A program made the position numbers and the translations under genes. Positions 1-11,906 of a DNA stretch of 64,000 nt are shown piece by piece (within the stretch, counting starts at the first letter, position 1; each line of letters begins with the position of its first letter). The notes under the pieces were generated by a model. The model did not search any database. It saw only the letters and a list, made by a program, of their open reading frames with translations, and was not told where the DNA came from. The stretch is from Siphonodentalium dalli (lineage: Eukaryota; Mollusca; Scaphopoda; Gadilida; Siphonodentaliidae): contig CP136065.1 of NCBI GenBank assembly GCA_032622095.1, positions 218,408,151-218,472,150 on the forward strand. Reading direction: 5' to 3'.

Positions 1-2489
1 GAAACCAACGAGAATTTTGACTTTTATCGAACAAGCAAATATATATAATTTTAGAACAACCTTGACACTAAGTATCTAAAACTTTGGATAAATAATTTTA
101 ACTGTCATTCAATTGAATTATACATTTCTGAATTATATATTACATATTTATGACAAATTATTAAAAATAAAATTCATTTAATCCATTACATAAATATATT
201 CCATGTGCTTTCTCAATTGACCTTAGGTGTAGCGAGTGTGGCCCGGCGTATTTACACCCGGTCATTCCATTCATCGCTCATTGTAATTTAATTACCCATT
301 GTAGCCGAGCGTGTTGAATGGAATCGCCCCAAGTTGGTGAGTATTCTCGCTGGTAGATTTGTTTTACTTTGTTATCATACTGGCACTCTACGAATAATCT
401 GTCAGGCAAGTTGGAACTCAGAGTGTGCATAATTATACATGTTAACCATTTTAAACTTTGCGTAATTACTAATAGGTGATTATCATTATGGCAAGTCCAT
501 GAGAAGCATTCCTATTCCCTATGTATCAATATGCAAATCCAATCGCAATTCAATTTCTTCTCACTTATAAATTCATATTATTCTGATGGATCTGGTGTGC
601 TTTAATCACAGTCCTGGGAATCACTGTCCTTGTAATATTCAACTTGATTAAAATATAATAATTAAATATATTACCTCTACTATATAGTGAGAGCTACCAG
701 TTAGGCAACTACAAATGTTGTTATTATAGATACCATCATCTGATCGGCCGAAGACCACCCACCGTGATTTATCACTTAAAAGGAGAAGTCGATTTTTCGC
801 TTGAAACCAAATGCAATTTCCTAACCGCATTTCACATATGCCAATTAAGTAAATTTCTCTTAATGCGCTTGTCAGGTCAGATAATCTCCACCTTGTCGTA
901 CATAAATCATAATTTTTCATCCATATATTCAGTATTGTTCTAGAAATTGGTTGTGCCCATCTATACGCATGACTGTTATTTCACACGCTGAACACTAATT
1001 TCACAACAACAACAACAAGAAAAATGTTCATGCATTGACAGATCTTATGTTAATCTCCCCAAATCAATAGCATATTTGAATCCAAGTCGACACTCTTTTC
1101 CCATATTTCAGCAATTATTTCAAATTATGTTTTTGCTTTGAAAATGAACTCAATGAACTATTGACGAGCAATCACTGAGTATTCTTGATCGTTGATTGGT
1201 TAAACCGGCATCACGAGTAAGTTGTGTACTCCGCCGTCGCTTCGTAATTATCATATTTTGCGGTAGTACAATTCGAAATGGCTTAAAGGGGCGCATTTTT
1301 CCACGCCCTAGCGATGCTCTTCTTGTAAACGTACTCTTATATTTGGCAAATACATGTTGTATATAACAAACCGTTACAAACGGGATACCAGCACCTCACC
1401 GCGGATGGGTTACCCGCCTAACTATCGACCTATTTGTAGCACCATGACAAGACCATTTGACCATGCTTTATTATAGTACTCGCTCAATTCTATCACATCA
1501 GCGAGAACGAGGAACCTCACATAAATTGTGTAATATAGGATAGTATATAACGAGGGTAATCCCGTACAATTAGATAAATTGTTCTCTTCGGGTATTCTAT
1601 TTGCGATATCCTTTTCACCAGGACAATCGATATCCTATGCCGATAGATGTCACGACAGATTCTATCATTCCAGCCATTCATGCTTCAAATTGTGTTACTA
1701 TACCGGCGTCGGAAATATTTAGAATAATCAGACCGTCTATTCGTTTCCGAGTGAAAACTGTTCAAGTGAATTGACCTAATTACCAGGACGATGCCATCAC
1801 ACGTAGGTGTCTGCGGTGTTGTCTCAGTACGTAACAAGGTTTCGTAAAATTAACCATGATGACACCGATAGGTTGTGTTTTCCATCTAATTAGTCCATAG
1901 TGTTCATTGTGTCCATTTAATGTAAGTCAGGTTTCGTGGAGACATGGTCCGGGTTTATATATGCTTCAAAAATAGAAAGCTCTATTATATTAAAGTTATG
2001 TGGAAAAACTGCGGTAAGATGATCAAATAGAAATGGTCAAATAATCTTGCTCAAAGTTGTTATTTTTTACGAATATTAATCCAAATTTGTAACACACCGC
2101 CATTCTTACTGTATATATTAATTTAACGCAGTGACTCTTGATGACGAAATCATTCGTGTTCGTTTATCGCCGATAAATATCGAGATCTAAATATTTACAA
2201 TTGCGCGCATAGTTCAGACGATGTTATGGTATGGTCGATTTCTTTGAGATTTTTGGCGATGTTAGTAGAATTATAAATTCCCCGAGTTGGCGCAGCGCCT
2301 AAATATTAACTTATCATTTGCATGCACCCGGACATGTCCACAATATGACACACACTACAAGGGGTATTCGTTGTACGTTTCCCCACATAATGTTACAAAT
2401 AAAGAGCGTTTGTGCAGATATATATAGCTTTTATCACCATCCAATGTATTTATTTACCTACTTATCCGGACAACATATCCTCTAGAAGG
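1..2489. other. Anonymous AT-rich DNA, no gene seen
   Basis: No open frame here resembles a known protein; the longest are under 100 codons. A short CAA run lies near 1003-1019. No promoter, RNA gene or terminal-repeat pair was recognised. Confidence 0.5.
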
Positions 2490-2745
2490 TTTATAATAGG
2501 TTCATAATCGATCTATAATATTCACATAGGATCATTTTTGATTATTTTAATCTGAAATATTCGTTTATATGATTTATTCGTGTCCGCCCCCCCCCCCCCC
2601 ATAATGAACTTACAGTGGCACACAAACACTCTCATGTTCAGTTCGTTATGTATTCAAAATGAGACGATTCACGCAGATTTTGAACCTAAAAATAATTCCT
2701 ATTATTAGCCCATAACGTGAGTGTTTTCGGGAGAACATGCTAGAT
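2490..2745 (+). repeat. R1 dispersed repeat, diverged copy
   Basis: The stretch around 2495-2560 (cgatctataatattcacat, then a gattattt...ctgaaat block) is also found at 63876-63950. The downstream part, an AATGAGACGATT motif followed by a gagaacatgct block, matches the copy at 43761-44069. A poly-C run at about 2587-2600 interrupts it. This is the most diverged R1 copy. Confidence 0.45.
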
Positions 2746-3516
2746 GTTTGAGCAAAATAAAACAGGCTGATCCGGAAGATTAAGTTAACAAAAGCAAGAT
2801 GAAATTGATAAGTTTAATTTGAGGTCTTTGTGGGTATTTGTTGCATCAGCAACCGACTGACCCCATCTCATGATCAAATATAATTATTGTTAGAATAGAA
2901 TTCGTCTTGTCCGTCGTGCTTTCGGTGATATTTCTCAAAATGTCATATCGGAATAATGGCGTGCTTTATCAGATTGTGTCGGTAGGTTATTTACTAAGAT
3001 ATACTGATTTGCGAGTAGTTTCTTATGGAAATGTTCATATAATAAGTTGTTGAACATTTATCTGGACATTTCCCATCAATGGACAGGACTTCGTGACTTC
3101 CTCTGCAGTTGTAGTGTCAGTGTTCTCAGTCGTATGTTCGTGAAGACCCCTACAGGCGGATACTAAACCATTCCACTGTAAACTTTCATACGTTAATGGG
3201 AGAATCTATTTAGTAAGAATGGTTAACACGTGAGGCGCGTTCTATTTAATGCCACAAAGGATCGATCGCTGTTAAATCTGAAACGTGTCTTTTATAGCAA
3301 AAAAAAACTAAATATTTTCTAATCACTTTGAGCAAAGTGCGTGGTGACTGTTGGCCCATTCAATATGCGCAGTGCATCGTGCAGGCCACCATAAGCAGCC
3401 TGGAGATTACGAAGCCGATTCTACTCCCGAAACGCGCGGATTTTGGTTACAACCGGATCATTAGCTCAATTTATTAAAAAACACATCCATCACAAGTACC
3501 CTATATGAAGATACAA

Positions 3517-3790
3517 CCTGTTCTCCCAATAACCCGCACATTATCTGCTTATAATAAAACTTGTTTTAGGTAAATTATCTGCATAGAATCGCCTCATTTT
3601 GAGTCGAAAATGAGAATTTATTCTAAGCAGAATATGTGCTGACAATGACATAAATAAGCCAACTCACGACTTTTTCAGCTGTAGGCTATTTAACACGTGT
3701 TTTCACTGTGGCCCGTTCCATAAAACACAATAGCGGATATGACTCCATTATCTGCTTATATCAGAATAATATAATCACATTATGTACATA
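3517..3790 (-). repeat. R1 dispersed repeat
   Basis: It contains the R1 hallmarks: cattatctgcttataa near the start, AATCGCCTCATTTTGAGTC in the middle, and ctccattatctgcttat near the end. The same blocks in the same order occur at 14172-14510 and, inverted, at 43761-44069. It encodes no protein. The family is probably a non-autonomous inverted-repeat element, because the AATCGCCTCATT and AATGAGGCGATT blocks can pair in better copies. Confidence 0.65.
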
Positions 3791-4100
3791 TTTCACATTA
3801 TATGTCGATTATGTGCGTATTTGCGCGAGGTTGGAAGACATTCCCTCGCCTGAAACCCTAATCTTATATGCTTGTTTTGTGCACTTAAGAATACTTCACC
3901 AAACCAATAATATGTAACTGAGACTCATCCATTTCTTACCGATGATATTCCAGACATACCCCTACTGTAGCCACTGTCAGAGAGTCCAAACTTTTTATCA
4001 GTGAAATAGCCCATGGTAGCTGATATAACAATGCATATAGAGGCAGTTGATAAAGTCTACAATTGCTTGAACCACGGACGCTAGATTATCGTAAACAAAC

Positions 4101-4520
4101 GTGTGCCGTACACGATGTGGCCCAATGATAAAACACTTAAACTTGAGACATGTCATGGTATCCGCTCTCACTTTATCTCTGTTGTTACTGATATCAGGCA
4201 ATATCCATTTAAACCCAGGACCAAAAGATGTACTAACGATATCTATTTTCCACTACAATATTCGGAGTATACGACACAAGCTTGAAAGTATCATGCACAT
4301 TATTGAAGAACATGATGTCTTATGCTTCACTGAGACACACATATTTCCCAAACGACAAATTTTAATCCCAAACTTTTTATTGCCCATAAACAGAGAAACA
4401 AGGGTGGTGTCGTGTATTTTTCAAGCAAGGTTTCTTATCGGCCCCTTACTGAGCTTCAGTTTGATGACGATGTATTATGGTGCTAAGAAAATGCCCGAGA
4501 CAAATTCGTATTGTGTGTAA
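4101..4520 (+). pseudogene. LINE leader with 2A-like NPGP motif and start of APE endonuclease
   Basis: A 139-codon frame. After a leucine-rich stretch (residues 23-31) it reads SGNIHLNPGP at about residues 32-41 (4194-4223). This resembles the ribosome-skipping 2A class, with the NPGP core intact but Asn and His at two usually acidic positions. Next come an FHYNIRSIRHK block (the N-terminal endonuclease strand with its metal-binding Asn) and VLCFTETHIF with the catalytic Glu. In working LINEs this domain nicks target DNA. The frame leaves the endonuclease consensus before its stop, which is followed within about 25 bases by the inserted element at 4544. The start codon is uncertain. Confidence 0.75.
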
Positions 4521-4535
4521 CATATAGATCGCGAA

Positions 4536-5640
4536 TGCCTAGCCAGGGACGTGGCTAGAGGGTCTCAGTTGGGGGGGGGTGTTCAACCTGGGAAATTCCA
4601 ACTGCACCCCTCCCCCTTGAATCTGAATCAGAATCAGACCAATCACAAGTTTTGCACAATTCCATTCGCACCCCTTGCACCTCAGTGCTCAGGCCTAATA
4701 TCCTATATATATGCATAAACTATGGTTCTATATTCCCGGTGTGAGAACATTCAGATATTTTAACCTGAAAAATTACATAAATCCTGACATCTGGTGGTCT
4801 AACTTCAGACAAATGCACACGGCTATACGGACAAGAGACCAGGACATACCGGGCTGACCATGGTTGTTCGGCCCGGTGTGAGAAAATTTTGAAAACTATA
4901 AAAGAAAATCGCAAATCCTAGAATCTAGACTGGACTCAACTGAAGCTTTCTTAGCGTTGGGAATCTCAAACCTCATACTTCCCCTCAGGTTGGAAATTCT
5001 CCAACTGATGACTATTTCAGTCCACAAGTTTGACCAAATGTAGTAAAATATTGTTTTGTTAAACTAATTAGCAGTTTTGTATTGGCCACGGGGGAGGGAA
5101 AATTTTGAAATCTGAACAAGAAAATCGCAAAATCATAGCACCTGGACTAACCTCAAGCCTTCCTTGATTTGGAAATTTCAAACCTGACACCCAACTTAGT
5201 GGAACATTTCCAACTGATGACAATTCCAATGTTGACCAAATGTATGACAATATTGTTTTCTTAAATTAACTAACAGTTTTTGAATGGCCACGGGGGAGGG
5301 ATGATCAGGACACAAGCTTTCCAAGTGTTGGAAATTTCCAACCTGTCACCCCCCCCCCCCCTAAGGTTGGAAAATTTCCAACTGATGACCATTTCAGTCC
5401 AACATTTTGACAAAAAATAGGAAAATATGCAAATATTGGCCCAAAAAAAATTAATTCCCCCATTAAATTGTTTGAAAATCAAACTACAAGAACATTTTCA
5501 ACCTATTGTTAGTGTGAAATTTGCAACTAATGTTTTGGCAGGAATGAAATTTCAAACTGTTGAAAATTCTGACCAAAGTTGGGGTGAGACACCCCCCCCC
5601 CCCCAAATAAACCCCATGTCGCCACGTCTCTGTGCCTAGC
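4536..5640. mobile_element. hAT-like non-autonomous element with 8-bp target duplication
   Basis: The direct repeat TGCCTAGC at 4536-4543 and 5633-5640 is perfect. Between them the element starts CAGGGACGTGGCTAGAGGG and ends with the imperfect reverse complement (cgccacgtctctg). An 8-bp duplication with CAGRG-type ends is the hAT signature. The interior has no transposase. It holds two to three diverged units of about 210 bp sharing a ggccacgggggaggga block (about 5080 and 5285), and G- or C-runs just inside both ends. It sits inside the LINE endonuclease and is therefore younger than the LINE. Related ends occur at 20254, 20327, 21760 and 63750. Confidence 0.88.
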
Positions 5641-5649
5641 CAACTAATA

Positions 5650-5955
5650 GGAATCCCTGCTGTCTTCACTACACCTAGCATTATGATAGTCGGAGACTTG
5701 AATTGTGACCTATTTAAGCCGACCGGTCCACGAAAGGATATGATGGATGAGCTAACACTCAATAATGTCACCCCGGTGTGTCAAACCATCGCGCAACGTG
5801 TGTCGAAATTATCTGCGATCGTACGGATTCCAAAGCTACCAAAAGACGTGTCTGGAATTACAACAGCGAACTTTGAGAATAATATTATCAGTAACACTGA
5901 TTGGTCTAGCCACCTCCGCCCACTAACAAGTCCACTAAATGCTGACTTTCCATAG
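5650..5955 (+). pseudogene. LINE endonuclease, second part (GDLN block)
   Basis: The frame resumes after the inserted element and carries IMIVGDLNCDL (GDLN at about 5692-5703), the core Asp/Asn block of APE endonucleases. It then degrades: the expected C-terminal SDH block is not readable. It belongs with the part at 4101-4520. Confidence 0.7.
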
Positions 5956-6019
5956 CTAAAACATGCATACCTAATCGCATGGCGACAATCAGGACAGATG
6001 ACAAACCATGATTTGACTC

Positions 6020-6530
6020 CAAATTGCGAACTCAGATAAGAAAGCGTGATCGGCTAAGAAAAATTGCCATAAACAAAAATACAACATACTATTGTAAGCG
6101 CGCCCGAAATAAAGCAAATAATATGAAAGCATTTGCAAAGGACACTTACATGGAAAAGATTGACTGTTCCCTGACATTGGAAAAAAAATCTCTGGAAAAT
6201 CAGAAAACAATTTTTAAACAATTTCAACTCGGATACGAGCAAATCCGATTTGCTGGACTCTGGTAATATCATTGAAGATGACCACAAAGCATAAATCATT
6301 AATGAAACATTCATGAAAAACAGTCATATATCGACTTTGCCTTGACTACTTTCGAGTTCAGGACTACGAAAATATTAACGTCAATAACTGCCAGTGAGTC
6401 TGAAATTCAAACCATACTGAAAGCTTTGCTATCTGGAAAAGCCACTGACCACGATGAAATAAGTAACCGGATGTTGCGTGAAATCAAATTTACCAAAAAA
6501 AACCCCACTAAAGATCATTTTTAATCAGTC
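6020..6530 (+). pseudogene. LINE linker and start of reverse transcriptase
   Basis: A basic stretch beginning RTQIRKRDRLRK (from about 6026) matches the linker that follows the endonuclease in CR1-like LINEs. After a frameshift near 6260, the frame from 6342 reads TILKALLSGKATDHDEISNRML, the usual RT entry block (LxxxKxxGxDxI), with the conserved Gly-x-Asp partly lost. At least two frame changes separate this from the following RT blocks. Confidence 0.65.
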
Positions 6531-6539
6531 ACTTAATTT

Positions 6540-7190
6540 ATCTATCTTCCCGCCTGAATAGAAGCGAGCCGATGTTAGTCCACTTTACAACAAAATGGAT
6601 AGACTGGATGCAAATAACCATAGCCCCTTATCCCTATTGTGTTATACAGCCAAAGTATTCGAAAAAATATATATTTAAATGGTCTTTAGTCATTTGCACG
6701 ACAACAATCCCCTGTATGAATATCAATCTGGCTTCTTACCTTGATACAGTACCGAATTACAGCTATTAGACATATATCACAAGCTATCGCAAGCGGCGGA
6801 TAATGGTCTGACAACCTGCGGCGTTTTTTTGTTTTTGTGATGTCTCAAAAGCATTTGACAAAGATTAGCATCGCGGCCGGCTCCTGCAACTTGAACGTTA
6901 TGGCATTTCTGGAAGCTTTTTAAAGTGGCTCGGTAGTTATCTCCATAATCTTATGTAGAGAGTTAGGGTTAATAATGACATCGCCATACAATTGGTGCTG
7001 GTGTCCCTCAAGGGTAAGTTATCAGCCCTACCCTATTTTTGATATACATCAATGACATAGCCGATGCCATAACTTCGGTCACTCGCATGTTCGCCGATGA
7101 CATGTACAAATGCAAACCGCACTTACTACAAAATATATTGAAACAAATCTCAATTGTGATTTAAATTCCCTTCATGACTGGGCCGCTAGG
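6540..7190 (+). pseudogene. LINE reverse transcriptase core, frameshifted
   Basis: Readable blocks in changing frames are a PP-W-ADVSPLYK-like entry region near 6550-6590, CDVSKAFDKD at 6836-6865 (motif A with the catalytic Asp), HRGRLLQLERYGISG just after it, and MFADDM at 7087-7104 (motif C with the paired catalytic Asp). Stops interrupt all of them. The motif order is that of non-LTR reverse transcriptases. Confidence 0.75.
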
Positions 7191-7282
7191 TGGCTAGTGA
7201 ACTTCAACCCAGACAATAAAACGCCCTTCTATTCACCCGAGCAAACAACCAACACCATTGCCTTAATTTTGCTGGGACACCG

Positions 7283-7630
7283 GTGAGCTTTGCCCAATCA
7301 CATACAAATCTAGGTGTTGAATTACAACCTAATTTCAAATGGGATATACACATAATTATCGATCTACAAGAAAGCATCATCCCGATTATCACAGTTACAA
7401 GCCCCGTCTGGGCGTTTGCCGCCGATATACATTGTTATGCCACACGAATAGTTTCCGGGTGTACACGTTCCGTGCCCAACGTCCGCCTACTCTCCAAAGT
7501 GGGTTGGCAAAGTTTATCTGAAATGACACTGTTACTTAAAACCGCAACCGGAAACGCCCCAAATTATTTACCTCTTCGGGATTCATGCAGTTTGATGAAT
7601 TTATCTCGCGTTTAAGATCATGACAACTTT
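7283..7630 (+). pseudogene. LINE post-RT region
   Basis: The frame reads SHTNLGVELQPNFKWDIHI, the typical block after the RT (LGV....L.W..HI), then VGWQSLSEMTLLLKTATGNAP, matching the thumb and linker end (LGW..L...K...G.AP.YL). It is joined by frameshift to the RT core upstream. Downstream, 7650-8160 is not clearly alignable by eye. Confidence 0.6.
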
Positions 7631-8199
7631 GAAACCGTCTTAAGTAAACCATGTGTAACCATGCAATTACGCCCAAGCATCTCGTTGGTGTCTTGACAAC
7701 ATGTCCTTCAAATAATTGTATTGAGAGAAGTGCTCCAAAACTTCAAAAAAAACTTGGCCCAACCCCTTTTTATGCAAAGATAATGGCCGGATTCAGCATT
7801 TCGAGTTTAAACTTATTCAAACCTACATTGATTGTCCAGCCAAACAGGGTCTAAGTTGGTGTTTGTGGTCGTTCAGTGGCTAGCAGAGTCTATTATATGG
7901 CATTCAAACTACCCAATACCAGGCGGACCCCAAGCCGGCCAGTAGAATGATTGTTGTCATGCCCTCCATTATCGGGAACAAGCACATGCACGCTCGTGTG
8001 AGAATAAATGAATTGTGACATGATAATACCATATAGCTGCAAGCCGCCACTCTCACCTTATGGACACGCCACCAATCGATATTATGTACAGCTCCGCCCA
8101 CGTAAACCACGGTTAAGAAAAGACGAATTCATCATCTCAGATCTGGACTCCCCCTAAATGGGTTTTATCTGGACCGTCGACTGTTATGGTCTAGTTTCA

Positions 8200-8715
8200 A
8201 TCGTTCATGCCAAAAATGTGCCTAACTTGGAACAAACTCCCCGACATTGTAACCAAAGCTGAAAGCCTACATGAATTCAAGATATTCCTCAAAATTATAT
8301 ACTACATACCCAAACCCCCAAACTACTATTATACCGGTTCCAGAAAAAACAATATAATACATACCAAATTGAGAAACAAATGCAGCGACTTAAATCATGA
8401 CAAATTCAAAAACCACATAGCTCTTTGCCCATTCTGTGATTGTGGAAACAATAATCGAAGACTCCCACCATTACTTTTTCTTATGTCCCCTATACCAGAC
8501 ACAACGCGTACGGCTTTTTAACAGGCTTAGAACAAAGGGTATCACTGTATACAATATCGCCGACCTCCTTAAAGGTATAACAAACATTAGTAATAACAAA
8601 AACAAATTAATATTTGCAGGAATTCAAAAATATATAGTCGCTACTAACCGCTTTACCATTCACCACCTCTGGGTCAACGTTACGCACGAACGCCATCTTT
8701 TTAAAAGCTAATACT
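8200..8715 (+). pseudogene. LINE C-terminus with CCHC knuckle
   Basis: TWNKLPDIVTKAESLHEFK (from about 8225) is the usual LINE block WN.LP......S...FK. It is followed by CPFCDCG (Cys codons at 8426 and 8434) and, after a frameshift near 8450, by DSHHYFFLCPLY, completing a C-x2-C...H-x4-C knuckle. The tail ends near 8710. This element differs from the one at 25.4-28.2 kb, whose knuckle is CTFCSNG...H...C. Confidence 0.7.
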
Positions 8716-8955
8716 AAACTGACAAACACATCTTCCCTATGTCAACAACCAGTAATCAAACTAAATTAACTCACATATCGAACCAGGATATGGTAACACA
8801 TACAAAAAAACAATTTAAACATATATATACCATCTTGTTATTATAATAACGTGTGCAATTGTATGGGGAGAGGGGCTTTCTAAGTTGTATAACTTCTGCC
8901 CCAATCCCAATTGTACATAAACGATACAATAAAATATGTTTAAACTATGAGCCCA
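8716..8955. other. Probable LINE 3' flank, no gene
   Basis: AT-rich sequence between the end of the LINE protein and the hairpin at 8956. No poly-A tail or target duplication was recognised, so the LINE boundary is not fixed. Confidence 0.35.
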
Positions 8956-9050
8956 TGCAGAATGAGGTCCCCAGATGATGAATTTGGTGATGCTAGCCCG
9001 CTTTTTGGGCTAGCATCACTAAACTCACCCTCTGAGGACCTCATTCTGCA
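8956..9050. repeat. Two-part hairpin (foldback)
   Basis: The outer arms TGCAGAATGAGGTCC (8956-8970) and GGACCTCATTCTGCA (9036-9050) are exact reverse complements. An inner stem GTGATGCTAGCCC (8987-8999) pairs with GGGCTAGCATCAC (9007-9019) around a 7-base loop. The segments between the stems do not pair well. It encodes nothing. Confidence 0.85.
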
Positions 9051-9937
9051 AATGACAGGTACATTATAATCGGGCTTGAGAATATTGCACATGTTCAATC
9101 CCAAAGTCCAAACTATGACATCATACTTACTACCGCCTATGAACCACATTGACCGCAAGTTTTAACCGTCACAATCCAATAACCGCAATCGGTTCCGGAA
9201 ATCACCGGAGATGGTTGGACATGATCGATCCGTGGACTGTTCATTTCTCAAAGTCCAAACGATGACACCCTGTCTACTGCCGTTATAGTGGATTGAGAAA
9301 CAATTGTCTAATTATTGACGAATTACATTAATGTTCCGCCCCTTGTCACTGCTGTTCTCATTTGATGGACTCAAACATTCCTGAATGAGGTATGTGGGTA
9401 TTTTTTTATTTTGCAATCACATTAAGATATCATAACATTAGAACATGTTCCGCTCATAACTAGAGTTTTCTTATTGATATAATTTAGTTGAGCATCGCAT
9501 CATATATAGCTATTGGATCTATTACTACTCGGGCTGTCAACCAAATAAATGGGACGTCATTGTTATTCTCGCTTCGTATCTCATCTCATATCTCTCAAGA
9601 CCGAAGTAAATGGCAGATACGTCGTCGATATCCGTCCACTTTTTCAAACTGATGCCTCGAGATGGATCCATCACCCCCTCGAGACAAATTGTTGAAGGCC
9701 TGAGATTCGACTGCATCGACATGATTTATTGTCCCGCCCATGATATAATCCTCTTACTTCGATATCGCCATTTAGTTTCGTGACGTGTTGGTAATTGTGA
9801 AAACATTTCAAGTTCCAGTGTTCTCAAACTGACAATTCAAATCAACAATTTCAGTCTCACAAGCCTAGTGTACGTGCAGTAAGCCATATTATACGTGTTT
9901 TTATATACGAGAGTTTTAGCTATATATATAGGGTTAC

Positions 9938-10541
9938 CCGGCGTTGTCCAGGTTACAATGATGTGAAACCCTCTGTTGTGGACATTTGGTGGGATAGAGA
10001 ATACTCTTGCTCATAAATGGGAGCTGTCAAATTTAGCGATTTTCAATGAAAAACATGACCACCGGCAACCATCTTGGATTTTACTCGAATGACTAAATCC
10101 TTTGGCTCACGTTATAGACCACATCCGATCATCACCAAACTTCGTATGGGTCTTCGGGGTGACCTCTAGATGGGAGTCATCGATTTTCCTCGAAATTCGA
10201 TGATTTAAAACAAAAAACATGGCCGCCAGCAGCCATCTTGGATTTTACTCTTTGCATGACAAAATCCTTTGGCATACCCTACAGGCCACATCCCTTATCC
10301 GATCATCACTAAACTTCATATGGATCTTCGGGATCTTCTAGATGGGAGCTTTCGATTTTTTCCGAAATTCATTTTTTTTTAAACATGGCCACCAGCAGCC
10401 AGCTTGGATTTCAAATTTGAATCCATCGGCTCAGCTCGCAGCCCGCATTTATTGGACAACCAGCAGGGTTACCCGGCGTTGGCCAGGTTAACATGATCTG
10501 AAACCCTCTGCTGTGGAAATTCAGTGGGAATAGATAACCCT
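9938..10541 (+). repeat. Composite repeat with about 75-bp direct terminal repeats
   Basis: The block starting GGGTTACCCGGCGTT occurs at about 9940 and again at about 10468. In both copies it continues into gaaaccctctg-tgtgga...gggat.gata. Between them lie about three diverged units of about 190 bp, each with an ACATGGCC.CCAGCAGCC core, then cttggatttt and a ccgatcatcac.aaacttc block. Related units occur inside the arms of the giant palindrome (for example 53800-53890 and 47650-47770) and near 62780. Confidence 0.7.
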
Positions 10542-11067
10542 TGTTACACTATTGTCAAAATTGTATATCCAAATAGCATCACAAAACGTCATCCGTATAC
10601 ATGGCTTATAAGTAGTGGCTCACCTTGTCCGAGCGATTGTCATGATGTTTGTTTGTCGCCATTAATTCTTCTCACTGATAAAGATGTATGTATTTATTTA
10701 CAACTGCGCGTACTTCAGACGTTATCATTTTTAAATCGTACAGTCAACGTGGTTGGAAATGACGTTTTAAAACAGATAGTTATATTGGAATCAAAACATG
10801 ATCATCATAAACACATTAATTCGCAAAAAATAAAAGACGACAATTTGGTTTTACATAGAGATGTATAATTCAATATAGACTGGCTTTCGCCGATACTATT
10901 TGCGCGGGTCAAGGTGGGTCAAATTCACTCGCGGATAGAAGGGCCCCCTGTCTGATTGTTGCGTTAACCCTAAAATGCCGTTAAAACTCAATTAAATTCA
11001 CATGTTCTGTACCGGAGATGTACGATTGTGAGTCAACTTACTATGATACGTAGATATGTAATAAAAA

Positions 11068-11230
11068 TAGAACCGCGTGAGTGTCTGAATTTAGGCGAAA
11101 TTATCGCACTCGATTTGTTGGCGGACCCCGATACCTCTCGTGCGGGACTGCGTCCCGCACTCGAGGTATCGCTCCGCCAACAAATCTCGTGCGATAATTT
11201 CGTCTAAATTCAGACACTCATGCGGTTCTA
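11068..11230. repeat. Long hairpin, about 80-bp arms
   Basis: The sequence 11068-11148 pairs with 11152-11230 around a 3-base centre (TGC at 11149-11151). The central arms GTGCGGGAC and GTCCCGCAC are exact and the outer ends TAGAACCGC and GCGGTTCTA agree. A handful of mismatches and small indels lie between. No coding capacity. A near-perfect palindrome of this size is probably the body of a small foldback element. Confidence 0.88.
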
Positions 11231-11519
11231 TCTATTTATGGTCTATGGTTATCACATCTCCATGAAGATACAACTGTTTTAAAGAAATGGCCAGGTGCTC
11301 AGAGTGGTGCTATACTGACTAATTATTCTCAGTTTAAAATATATATTTAAATAAATACATGTGCCCGACACAGAGCGAGGTTTTAAGTTGTTTATGTTAG
11401 GCTATGAATCAGTTATAAAAAATGAAATAAATCCTCTGTATCGGGCAGATGTTCCCTTGTCAATTAAATTCAATATCCTTATAAATTTTTGTGACCCTCC
11501 TTTCCCTATCCCTGACTCA

Positions 11520-11892
11520 AGCGGCGCCACTTTTTGACATCTTTGAACCACAGAATTAGACTCATTATGAAGATAAATATATATCAAATTGGTGAAAATC
11601 GACGATTGAACACATTGGTATCAAACGTAGTGCCCCCATCTCTCGCACAAACGGCACAAATTTGACGTATTTAAACCACACGATTAGATTCGTAAATATG
11701 TATCAATTTGTTTGAAATCGGCGCTAAAATATTTTGTTTTAACAATTTTGGTGTCCCTCTCGCCTCCATGCACCCCACTTTTGACATCTTTAAACCACAC
11801 GAGTAGATTCCTAATATCATGGAGATGATTATGTATGAGTTTGGTGGTAATCGGCGACTAAAATTCTTATTAAATGTAGCGTGCAAATAGGT
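11520..11892. repeat. Three diverged tandem units of about 125 bp
   Basis: A block of the form tttgacatctttaaaccaca followed by agattc...aatatg...atcgg occurs at about 11535, 11660 and 11778. The units differ by many substitutions, so the array is old. Confidence 0.6.
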
Positions 11893-11906
11893 CGTAACTC
11901 AGGGTT

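Larger units (their letters stand above)
4095..8715 (+). mobile_element. Degenerate CR1-like non-LTR retrotransposon (LINE)
   Basis: Read left to right on the plus strand this is one old LINE: a leader ending in NPGP, an APE-type endonuclease, the post-endonuclease linker, reverse transcriptase blocks and a C-terminal CCHC knuckle. Every domain is broken by stops or frameshifts. A foreign inverted-repeat element (4544-5632) splits the endonuclease. An FADD catalytic box and an FD-containing motif A are still readable. The order and the NPGP leader suit the CR1/L2 side of the Jockey group, but the clade was not tested. The stretch 7640-8160 is poorly readable and may hold another small insertion. 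The element cannot now make a working protein. Confidence 0.8.
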
